From Gordonia alkanivorans NBRC 16433 (GTDB lineage Bacteria > Actinomycetota > Actinomycetes > Mycobacteriales > Mycobacteriaceae): a DNA stretch of 64,000 nt. A model generated the notes under the pieces. That model did not search any database, was not told the DNA's origin, and saw only the letters and a list, made by a program, of their open reading frames with translations. Of the stretch, positions 27,384-34,116 are shown in pieces; positions within the stretch are counted from its first letter, which is position 1; the number at the start of each line of letters is the position of its first letter. The stretch covers positions 1 through 64,000 of the forward strand of contig NZ_BACI01000110.1 of assembly GCF_000225505.1 (NCBI RefSeq), in the 5' to 3' direction. A program made the translations under genes and the position numbers.

Positions 27384-27459
27384 TCGCGAGTAGCGCTGAG
27401 CGATGCTATTGACAACGCCCCGCACGCGGGCGCTAACCTTCACCAACGCGGAACCCTGA

Positions 27460-27474
27460 TTCCACATCACGGAA
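27460..27474. promoter_or_regulatory. Putative IclR-type operator, site 2
   Basis: TTCCACATCACGGAA, matching TTTCACATCATGGAA (33285-33299) at 13 of 15 positions and TTCCTCATCGTGGAA (27341-27355) at 12. It lies about 55 bases before the permease start. The overlapping GGAACCCTGATTCC (27450-27463) and GGAAGTTCC (27471-27479) make the area rich in GGAA/TTCC elements. Confidence 0.6.
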
Positions 27475-27528
27475 GTTCCACGAGTGTAGGAGCGCGGTCA
27501 TCGATGACCGTCCGACGAAAGTGCAGAG

Positions 27529-29082
27529 ATGAGCACTGAACCGCCCACGATCCAGCGTGACGAGGCGACGCCGATGACGTCCACGATCGGCGTGTCCGCC
27601 GGCGAGGAGAGCCACGGCGTGACCGGAACCGTCCCGGCCGGATTGAGTCCCAAGCTGTACAACGACGACCTGGCGCCCACGAGCCGCGAAGGTCGTCGCT
27701 GGAAGAGCTACAACATCTTCACGCTGTGGGCCAACGACGTACACAGTCTGGGCAATTACGCCTTCGCCATCGGACTCTTCGCGCTCGGGTTGGGCGGCTG
27801 GCAGATCCTGACCGCGCTGGTGCTCGGCGGTGTCTTCCTCTTCCTGCTGCTCAACCTGTCCGGCTTCATGGGCGAGATGACGGGCGTCCCGTTCCCGGTC
27901 ATGAGCCGCATCTCGTTCGGCATCCGCGGTGCGCAGATCCCCGCCCTCATCCGCGGCGGCGTGGCGATCGCCTGGTTCGGCATCCAGACCTACCTCGCGT
28001 CGGTCGTCCTCCGGATCATGCTGGTCGCGCTGTTCCCCGGCGCGGAGGACCTGGACGCCAACCGCTTCCTCGGCCTCTCGACCCTCGGCTGGATCTCCTT
28101 CGTCTCGCTGTGGGTCATCCAGGTGATCATCGTCAGCTACGGCATGGAGATGATCCGCCGCTACGAGGCCTTCGCCGGCCCGGTCATCCTGTTCACGATG
28201 GTGGCGCTGGCCATCTGGATGCTCAGCAACGCGGACTGGACCATCGCGTGGACCACTCCCGACTCGCTGACCGGCGTGGACATGTGGCTGCAGATCATCG
28301 GCGGCGCGAGCCTGTGGGTCGCCATCTACGGCACCTTCGTCCTGAACTTCTGCGACTTCACCCGCAACGCGGAATCGCGAAAAGCCATCGTGCGCGGCAA
28401 CTTCTGGGGCATCCCGCTCAACATGCTGCTCTTCGGCGGCATCGTGGTCGTGCTGGCCGGCGCGCAGTTCCGGATCGACGGCCGGGTCATCGAGTCGCCG
28501 TCGGACATCGTCCAGACCGTGCCCAACACCTTCCTGCTGGTGCTGGCCTGCCTGGCGCTGCTGATCCTCACGGTCGCGGTGAACCTGATGGCCAACTTCG
28601 TCGCGCCGATCTACGCACTGTCCAACCTGTTCCCGCGCTACCTGGACTTCCGCCGCGCGGCGCTCGTGACCGCCATCATCGGACTGGTCATCCTGCCGTG
28701 GAATCTCTACAACTCGCCTGCGGTGATCAACTACTTCCTCGGCGGGCTGGGTGCGCTGCTCGGACCGCTGTTCGGCATCGTCATGGCCGACTACTGGCTC
28801 GTCCGCCGTTCGCGGATCGACGTGCCCGCGTTGTTCTCCGAAGCGCCCGACGCCGCCTACCATTACCGGAACGGCGTGAACCTGCGGGCCATCGTCGCGC
28901 TGGTCCCGACGGCAGCCTTCGCCCTGGTGATGGCTTTCGTTCCGGCCTTCGAAGTGGTCTCGGAGTTCTCCTGGTTCATCGGTGCCGGTCTCGGCGCGGT
29001 CGTCTACCTGCTGGTCGCCGACCGTCGCGGACCGTTCGCCGAGGTGTCGGGCGAGCCGATCTCCGTCGCCAGCACCCACTGA
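27529..29082 (+). CDS. NCS1-family nucleobase/allantoin permease
   Basis: A 517-residue cation-coupled transporter with about 12 membrane helices, starting near residue 65 after a polar N-terminus. YNIFTLWANDVHSLGNYAFAIGLFALG is the first helix region, typical of NCS1 carriers such as PucI and Mhp1; later GVPFPVMSRISFGIRGAQIPALIRG and FCDFTRNAESRKAIVRGNFWG are also diagnostic. Placement divergent to allantoinase makes allantoin, or a related hydantoin, the likely cargo. It heads an operon with the racemase, 20 bases downstream. The upstream region contains the putative IclR and GlnR elements. Confidence 0.9.
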   Translation: MSTEPPTIQRDEATPMTSTIGVSAGEESHGVTGTVPAGLSPKLYNDDLAPTSREGRRWKSYNIFTLWANDVHSLGNYAFAIGLFALGLGGWQILTALVLGGVFLFLLLNLSGFMGEMTGVPFPVMSRISFGIRGAQIPALIRGGVAIAWFGIQTYLASVVLRIMLVALFPGAEDLDANRFLGLSTLGWISFVSLWVIQVIIVSYGMEMIRRYEAFAGPVILFTMVALAIWMLSNADWTIAWTTPDSLTGVDMWLQIIGGASLWVAIYGTFVLNFCDFTRNAESRKAIVRGNFWGIPLNMLLFGGIVVVLAGAQFRIDGRVIESPSDIVQTVPNTFLLVLACLALLILTVAVNLMANFVAPIYALSNLFPRYLDFRRAALVTAIIGLVILPWNLYNSPAVINYFLGGLGALLGPLFGIVMADYWLVRRSRIDVPALFSEAPDAAYHYRNGVNLRAIVALVPTAAFALVMAFVPAFEVVSEFSWFIGAGLGAVVYLLVADRRGPFAEVSGEPISVASTH

Positions 29083-29102
29083 TCGCCAGGAGGTAGATCC
29101 CG

Positions 29103-29825
29103 ATGCGCATCCTCGTCGCCAACGTCAACACGACCGAGTCGATGACCGAGGCGATCGCCGCCTCGGCTCGTTCGGTCGCTTCACCGGGTACTGAGATCGT
29201 CGGCATCACACCGCGATTCGGCGCCGACTCGTGCGAAGGCAACTTCGAGTCCTATCTCGCGGCGATCGCGGTGATGGACGCGATCCTCGCCTACCCCGAA
29301 CCGTACGACGCCGTCATCCAGGCCGGGTACGGCGAACACGGCCGGGAAGGGTTGCAGGAACTCCTCGAGGTCCCGGTCGTCGACATCACCGAGGCCGCGG
29401 CGTCGACGGCGATGTATCTGGGACACCGGTTCTCGGTCGTGACGACGCTGGACCGCACGGTCCCGCTGATCGAGGACAGGCTCAAGCTCGCCGGCCTCGA
29501 TGCGCGATGTGCGTCGGTCCGGGCGTCGGGACTCGGTGTGCTGGAACTCGAGTCGGATCCCGTGCGGGCGGTCGAGGCGATCGTCGAACAGTCGCGGCTG
29601 GCGGTCGCCGACGACAAGGCCGAGGTGATCTGCCTCGGCTGCGGCGGCATGGCCGAGCTCGAGGAGCAGGTCCGCGCCGCGACCGGCGTCCCGATCGTCG
29701 ACGGTGTGCGTTCGGCCGTCACGATCGCCGAAGGGCTTGTCCGGATGGGACTCTCGACGTCGAAGGTCAGGACCTACGCGACGCCGCGGGAGAAGAAGGT
29801 CACGGGGTGGCCGTTCAAGATCTGA
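29103..29825 (+). CDS. Asp/Glu/hydantoin racemase family protein, probable allantoin racemase
   Basis: A 240-residue racemase-family protein beginning MRILVANVNTTESMTEAI. Linked to the permease by 20 bases with an AGGAGG site, it should interconvert allantoin or hydantoin enantiomers so that allantoinase can use both. The second catalytic Cys region is present (EVICLGCGGMAEL, near residue 180), but the first, usually a CFGDPG-like segment, reads IQAGYGEHGREG here and lacks the Cys. Catalysis by one Cys plus another acid/base, or a changed reaction, is possible. The gene ends at a strong terminator. Confidence 0.82.
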   Translation: MRILVANVNTTESMTEAIAASARSVASPGTEIVGITPRFGADSCEGNFESYLAAIAVMDAILAYPEPYDAVIQAGYGEHGREGLQELLEVPVVDITEAAASTAMYLGHRFSVVTTLDRTVPLIEDRLKLAGLDARCASVRASGLGVLELESDPVRAVEAIVEQSRLAVADDKAEVICLGCGGMAELEEQVRAATGVPIVDGVRSAVTIAEGLVRMGLSTSKVRTYATPREKKVTGWPFKI

Positions 29826-29838
29826 CGGACATCTGAAC

Positions 29839-29878
29839 ACGACAGCGCCCCGGTGACCTGACACCGGGGCGCTGTCGT
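29839..29878 (+). terminator. Strong rho-independent-type terminator
   Basis: A perfect 17-bp stem, ACGACAGCGCCCCGGTG with CACCGGGGCGCTGTCGT, around a 6-base loop, directly after the racemase stop and followed by TGTCTC. Confidence 0.9.
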
Positions 29879-29906
29879 TGTCTCTCGAGACAAGCCATCT
29901 GTAGCC

Positions 29907-30261
29907 ATGACGACACAGCCACTCGGCGAAGCCAAGGACAAGTTCACAGCGCTCATCGACAGCGCCGAGACCACCCACGACATCATCACGATCAGCAAGC
30001 ACGGCAAACCGGCCGCGGTGCTGATGTCGGCCGACGACCTCGAATCGCTGCGCGAGACGATCCAACGCTCTCGACACCCTCTACGGGAGCTCGATAACGG
30101 TGTCGGTCCAAACCGCCGATCCTGGCGACCACGAAGTGGGGTTCGTCGGTGAGATCCCTCATGCGCATGAGTTCGGACCGATGCGCCGCGAACTGTTGTT
30201 GTCACAGGTGGGCGCGGCGGCCGCCGCTCGCCGCCAGCCACACGCCGCACAGCCCGGCTAG
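29907..30261 (+). pseudogene. Truncated RelB/Phd-type antitoxin copy fused to a foreign tail
   Basis: The first ~52 codons nearly duplicate the intact antitoxin at 30306 (LGEAKDKFTALIDSAETT; KHGKPAAVLMSADDLES), with about 90% DNA identity. Identity then stops near 30060. The antitoxin frame continues into an unrelated Arg-rich tail to 30152, while in the +1 frame a more gene-like tail (DTLYGSSITVSVQTADPG and on to PHAHEFGPMRRELLL) runs to TAG at 30261. This looks like a recombination scar joining part of the antitoxin to the end of an unidentified gene. The short product might still bind DNA through its intact N-terminal domain. Confidence 0.6.
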
Positions 30262-30272
30262 AAGTCTGGCTA

Positions 30273-30299
30273 TTGAAAGGCCATTATTGCGGCTACGCT
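30273..30299 (+). promoter_or_regulatory. Promoter of the toxin-antitoxin pair
   Basis: TTGAAA (30273-30278) and TACGCT (30294-30299) are spaced by 15 bases, and the ATG at 30306 begins six bases after the -10. The transcript is probably leaderless. Confidence 0.5.
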
Positions 30300-30315
30300 G
30301 TAGCCATGACTACAG
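30298..30315. promoter_or_regulatory. Palindromic operator spanning the antitoxin start codon
   Basis: CTGTAG-CCATGA-CTACAG is a perfect 6-bp inverted repeat with a 6-base spacer containing the ATG. It overlaps the -10 and fits autorepression by the antitoxin or its toxin complex. In the broken copy at 29907 the left arm is kept and the right arm is degenerate. Confidence 0.6.
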
Positions 30316-30581
30316 TGCCACTCGGCGAGGCCAAGGACAAGCTCTCCGCGCTCATCGACAGCGCCGAGACCACGCACGACATCATCACGATCACCAAGCA
30401 CGGCAAACCCGCCGCGGTGCTGATGTCGGCCGACGACCTCGAATCGTTGCACGAGACGATCTACTGGCTCTCACGTGCCGGTCTCCGCGACGACGTCGCC
30501 ACCGCCGACGCCGAGTACGCCGCCGGCCACACCGTCTCCATCGACGACCTGCGCGCCGAACACGGCCTGCCGCCGAAATGA
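30306..30581 (+). CDS. RelB/Phd-YefM-like antitoxin
   Basis: A 91-residue antitoxin. The N-terminal DNA-binding and dimerisation domain (MTTVPLGEAKDKLSALIDSA to VLMSADDLESLHETI) is of Phd/YefM type; the acidic C-terminus (about 60-91, WLSRAGLRDDVATADAEYAAG) should wrap the toxin. The stop overlaps the toxin start by four bases (ATGA), so the pair is co-translated. Expression is probably autoregulated through the palindrome across the start codon. A diverged partial copy lies 400 bases upstream. Confidence 0.9.
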   Translation: MTTVPLGEAKDKLSALIDSAETTHDIITITKHGKPAAVLMSADDLESLHETIYWLSRAGLRDDVATADAEYAAGHTVSIDDLRAEHGLPPK

Positions 30582-30868
30582 ACGACGCTCCGACAGACTC
30601 GCCTGCCCCCTACCGGGTCGAGGTCGCATCCCCAGCTCGCCGCGACCTTCAACGCCTTCCATCCCGGATCGTCCACGCCGTCATCGAGTTCATCTCCGGA
30701 CCCCTCGCCGAGAACCCGCACCGGCTCAGCAAACCGCTGCGCGACGACCTCGGAGGCCTCCACAGCGCCCGCCGCGGTGACTACCGGGTCCTGCTGCGCA
30801 TCGACGACCCCAACCACACCATCGTCGTCGTCAGAATCGACCACCGTGCCCACGCATATCGCACCTGA
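30578..30868 (+). CDS. RelE/ParE-type toxin
   Basis: A 96-residue toxin of the RelE/ParE superfamily. YRVEVASPARRDLQRLP, then GPLAENPHRLSKPLRDDLGG, and RRGDYRVLLRIDDPNHTIVVVRIDHRAHAYRT match the family, including the terminal basic residues and HRxxxYR-like ending used by RelE mRNA interferases. The ATG at 30578 overlaps the antitoxin stop. It sits at the edge of the ureide cluster and probably arrived by transfer. Confidence 0.9.
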   Translation: MNDAPTDSPAPYRVEVASPARRDLQRLPSRIVHAVIEFISGPLAENPHRLSKPLRDDLGGLHSARRGDYRVLLRIDDPNHTIVVVRIDHRAHAYRT

Positions 30869-31036
30869 CTGACTGTGGCGCTGCATACCTGGACGAAGGG
30901 GAGAACGTCGTGAACGACCCCGGGAACACGCTCGCCAGGCCCTCGACACCGAGCGCGACTACCGTCACCTCGCCCACCGCGACGATCTGGCCGTCGACCC
31001 ACACCGGGGCGCCTCATTGTTCTTCAATCGCCTGAC

Positions 31037-31849
31037 TCAGAGGACGATCTGCCGATTCACGTCCTTGTAGAGCAGGTACCGGAAGTTCGACGGCCCGCCG
31101 GCGTAGCAGGCCTGCGGGCAGAAGGCGCGCAGCGACATGTAGTCGCCGGCCCGGACCTCGACCCAGTCCTCGTTGAGCCGGTAGACGGCCTTGCCCTCGA
31201 GGACGTACAGGCCGTGCTCCATCACGTGGGTCTCGGCGAAGGGAATCGAGCCGCCGGGCTTGAAGGTGACGACGTTGACGTGCATGTCGTACGCGAGATC
31301 CTGCGGGTCGAGCATCCGGGTGGTGCTCCACGCGTCGGTGTCGGGCATCGGGGAGGGTTCGATGTCGCGCTCGTTGCCGAACTTCGGGGCCGGGGCGTGG
31401 CCCGCGATCGGCTGATAGCGCTTGCGGATCCAGTGGAAGGTCGTGGTGGCGTCGCTGCGGTTGTGCGCCGACCACGCGGTGCCCGCGGGCAGGAAGGCGA
31501 ACCCGCCCTCTGTCAGTGTGTGTTCCACGCCGTCGACGGAGACGGTCAGCGTGCCCGCGGTGACGAAGAGGAATCCCTCGACCTCCGGCTGCGGCTCCGG
31601 TGCCTCCGATCCGCCGCCCGGCGCGACCTCGACGATCGACTGCGAGAAGGTCTGCGCGCCACCGGGTACCGGGCTGTTGAGCACCCACGCGCGGGTGCCG
31701 GTCCACTCGGGGAAGACCGAGGTGACGATGTCGCGGAGCACGCCGCGCGGGATCACGGTGTAGGCCTCGGTGACCACTGCGCGGTCGGAGAGCAGATCGG
31801 TCTGCGGCGGGAGTCCGCCCGCGGGGGTGTAGTACGGCGACGCGGTCAT
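31037..31849 (-). CDS. allE: (S)-Ureidoglycine aminohydrolase (bicupin)
   Basis: A 270-residue double-cupin enzyme that releases ammonia from (S)-ureidoglycine to give (S)-ureidoglycolate. The Mn2+ site of the C-terminal cupin is visible as Glu, His and His in FAETHVMEHGLYVLEG and the Gln in RAFCPQACYAGG. The N-terminal cupin carries PEVEGFLFVTAGTLTVSVDG. The start at 31849 (MTASPYYTPAGG) has an AAGGAC site six bases upstream; the in-frame ATG at 31885 has none. The upstream DUF6986 gene is co-directional, so both are probably co-transcribed. The substrate is inferred from family and context. Confidence 0.88.
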   Translation of the reverse strand: MTASPYYTPAGGLPPQTDLLSDRAVVTEAYTVIPRGVLRDIVTSVFPEWTGTRAWVLNSPVPGGAQTFSQSIVEVAPGGGSEAPEPQPEVEGFLFVTAGTLTVSVDGVEHTLTEGGFAFLPAGTAWSAHNRSDATTTFHWIRKRYQPIAGHAPAPKFGNERDIEPSPMPDTDAWSTTRMLDPQDLAYDMHVNVVTFKPGGSIPFAETHVMEHGLYVLEGKAVYRLNEDWVEVRAGDYMSLRAFCPQACYAGGPSNFRYLLYKDVNRQIVL

Positions 31850-31905
31850 CGGGGTGTCCTTCTCGATGGATGGGTCAATGGTCATGTCGGGCTGTTGGTC
31901 TCGGC

Positions 31906-33180
31906 TCAGTTACTCGGTGCTGGCGGCCGGTGGAGTGCGAGTTCACGCACCTTCGCGATGGGCAGATCGGTTGCGGTCTCCACCTCGTCGACGGTCAGCG
32001 CGCCGCACACCTCACCGCGGCGGATGAAGCCGGCGAGGGCGCGGGCGGTCGCGGGTTCGTCGAGCACCGACGACGAGATCTGGTGGGCGTAGTTGCGCAG
32101 ACGCTCTGCGGCGGAATCGAATCCGTCACGGTAGAAGGCGTACGTGGCCAGGAAGCGGGTGACCAGCTGGGCGGGGTGGAGATCCCAGCCCTGATAGAAA
32201 CCGCGTTCGAGGTGGCGGCGGACCAGTCGCGAGTGCAATGCCCAACCGGCTTCGACGGCCTCGCGGTCGCCGACCGGGAGGATGTTGGTCGATCCGTCCG
32301 ACAGGCGCACACCGGTGCCGGCTGCGGCCAGCTGCATCACGGCCTTCGCGTGATCGGCGGCCGGATGTTCCATCGACTGGTAGGCGGCGGCGATGCCGAG
32401 GGACGCGGAGTAGTCGTAGGTTCCGTAGTGCAGCGCGGTCACTCGACCCTCGCCGGCGTGGATCATCTTCGCGACCGGCGCCGAACCGTCGATGCCCATC
32501 ACCGATTGCGGGGTCTCCACCTGGATCTCGAACCCGATCCGTCCGTCCGGCAGTCCATGGACGCGCTCGAGCTCGCGGGCGACGGTGACCATCGCGGCCA
32601 CCTGATCGGTCGAGGTCACCTTCGGCAGTGTCAGCGTCAGGCCGGCCGGGAGGTCGCCGGTGTCGGCGAGTCCGGAGATGAACAGGTCGAGGGTGCGCAG
32701 GCCACGAGCTCGCACATCGGCCTCGAAGCACTTGAAGCGGATACCGAGGAACGGCGGCGAGCTGTCGCCGGAGTCGCGGATCGCGGCGACGGCAGCCGCC
32801 ACGGCTGCGTCCTCCTCGTCGTCGGCGCGGACGCCGTAACCGTCCTCGAAGTCGACGCGCAGATCCTCGATGGGCTCGGTGCGCAGCTTCGCCTCGACGA
32901 GGGTCGCGAGTTCGGTTGCGGTCGAATCGGTCCGGGCGACGGTCGCGCGGGCGATCGCGTCGAGGCCGCCGTGGTCGGCGGCGGCATCCAGCGCCGTGCG
33001 ACCCCACGACCGGGCGAGGTCCGCGGAATAACGGTCGGCAGGGACGTAGACGGTGTGGACCGGCTGCCGGCTCCCGTCGTCGCCGGGATACCTCGCGGAC
33101 AGGAGGGCGTCCGCCGGGGCGAGGGCTGCCTCGACCTCGGCCAGGAAGGCCGCACCGAGGCGGCCGGGCTGCACGCTCAT
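31906..33180 (-). CDS. DUF6986 / HpcH-HpaI aldolase-like protein
   Basis: A 424-residue TIM-barrel protein related to citrate lyase beta/HpaI aldolases and malate synthase. The pattern includes VDFEDGYG (metal-binding acidic residues), LTLPKVTS, FEIQVETPQSVMG and GEGRVTALHYGTYDYSASLG. Actinobacterial members are often beside allantoin genes, but no reaction is established; condensing or cleaving glyoxylate-derived compounds is a reasonable guess. GGAGGAC precedes the ATG ending at 33180. It faces the IclR gene across a region with TTCC/GGAA-type motifs. Confidence 0.75.
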   Translation of the reverse strand: MSVQPGRLGAAFLAEVEAALAPADALLSARYPGDDGSRQPVHTVYVPADRYSADLARSWGRTALDAAADHGGLDAIARATVARTDSTATELATLVEAKLRTEPIEDLRVDFEDGYGVRADDEEDAAVAAAVAAIRDSGDSSPPFLGIRFKCFEADVRARGLRTLDLFISGLADTGDLPAGLTLTLPKVTSTDQVAAMVTVARELERVHGLPDGRIGFEIQVETPQSVMGIDGSAPVAKMIHAGEGRVTALHYGTYDYSASLGIAAAYQSMEHPAADHAKAVMQLAAAGTGVRLSDGSTNILPVGDREAVEAGWALHSRLVRRHLERGFYQGWDLHPAQLVTRFLATYAFYRDGFDSAAERLRNYAHQISSSVLDEPATARALAGFIRRGEVCGALTVDEVETATDLPIAKVRELALHRPPAPSN

Positions 33181-33213
33181 GAGGAGTCCTCCGTCGGTCT
33201 GATGGAAAAATAA

Positions 33214-33228
33214 TTCCGCAGAGTGGAG
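33214..33228. promoter_or_regulatory. Weak match to the ureide operator motif
   Basis: TTCCGCAGAGTGGAG keeps the TTCC-N7-GGA arrangement but not the CATC core. It lies about 35 bases before the DUF6986 start. Confidence 0.3.
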
Positions 33229-33284
33229 TTTACCTGAATGAGTCCACGTCGCCAGTCGCAGGTGGACATGGACTCCGATTGTGG

Positions 33285-33299
33285 TTTCACATCATGGAA
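33285..33299. promoter_or_regulatory. Putative IclR-type operator, site 3
   Basis: TTTCACATCATGGAA differs at two of 15 positions from TTCCACATCACGGAA in the allantoinase/permease region. It lies about 30 bases before the IclR start at 33331, fitting autoregulation. Confidence 0.55.
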
Positions 33300-33330
33300 C
33301 GTAATCTTGCGCCGAACTGTGGAGGTGGCA

Positions 33331-34092
33331 ATGGCGGGGAACTCGGGTGGTGTCCAGTCGGTCGAGCGGGCTTTCGAGCTGCTCGAACTCATCGGACGCG
33401 CCGGTGGTGAGTGCTCCCTGAGCCATCTGTCGTCGGAGTCGCCGCTGCCGCCACCGACCATCCACCGATTGCTGCGCACTCTCGTGGGCATCGGATACGT
33501 CCGGCAACTGCCGAACCGGTCGTATGCGCTGGGCCCGCGCCTCATCCGACTCGGCGAGGTGGCCAACCGGCAACTCGGCGCGGTGGCCGCGCCCGTACTC
33601 GGCTCGCTCGTCGCCGAACTCAGTGAAACCGCGAGTCTCGCCGTGCTCGACGGCGACATGGTCATCTACGTGGCGCAGGTCCCGTCGCCACACAGCATGC
33701 GCACCAACAACGAGGTCGGGCGTCGGGTGACGATGCACAACACCGCGGTCGGCAAGGCGGTCCTCGCCGAACTCGACGACGCGCGAATCCTCAAGCACGT
33801 CACCCAGGCCGGCCTCACGCCCGCCACCGAGTGGAGCGTCACCTCGCTGTCCGGCGTCTTCGCGGCCGTCGAACAGGTGCGCGCAGAGGGTGTCGCCACC
33901 GACGAACAGGAGTACGAGGTCGGGGTCTGCGGTATGGCCGTCGCGGTGCCCGGTGCGCCGACGCCCATGGCGGTCGGCATCTCGGGGCCGGTCGCCCGGT
34001 TCGACGAGGGCCTGCGTACGCGGGCGGTCGGCGCCCTGCGAGCAGCGGCCGAGACCATCTCCGAAGCCCTCGTCGGCGCGAAGGAGTCGTAG
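33331..34092 (+). CDS. IclR-family regulator of the ureide cluster
   Basis: A 253-residue regulator with an N-terminal winged helix (about 8-70, GGVQSVERAFELLELIG then PPPTIHRLLRTLVGIGYV) and a C-terminal effector domain (about 85-250, with HNTAVGKAVLAEL and CGMAVAVPG). In other bacteria IclR-type AllR proteins repress allantoin genes and respond to allantoin or glyoxylate, so the same role is inferred here. The ATG at 33331 is chosen over upstream in-frame codons because GGAGGT sits just ahead. It is divergent from DUF6986 and convergent with the RCC1 kinase gene, 24 bases away. Confidence 0.87.
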   Translation: MAGNSGGVQSVERAFELLELIGRAGGECSLSHLSSESPLPPPTIHRLLRTLVGIGYVRQLPNRSYALGPRLIRLGEVANRQLGAVAAPVLGSLVAELSETASLAVLDGDMVIYVAQVPSPHSMRTNNEVGRRVTMHNTAVGKAVLAELDDARILKHVTQAGLTPATEWSVTSLSGVFAAVEQVRAEGVATDEQEYEVGVCGMAVAVPGAPTPMAVGISGPVARFDEGLRTRAVGALRAAAETISEALVGAKES

Positions 34093-34116
34093 CCGACGCA
34101 GAATCGCGCGGTGGTG

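Noticed and set aside
27433..29079. 548-codon open frame on the minus strand opposite the permease, rich in His, Asp, Gly and Gln
   Set aside because: It is the antisense shadow of a membrane protein in GC-rich DNA; composition is low-complexity and the plus strand encodes a clear NCS1 carrier.
30869..31036. Frame-like sequence (RPREHARQALDTERDYR and onward) between the toxin and allE genes
   Set aside because: It could be a gene remnant, but it has no start, no recognised family and is under 170 bases.
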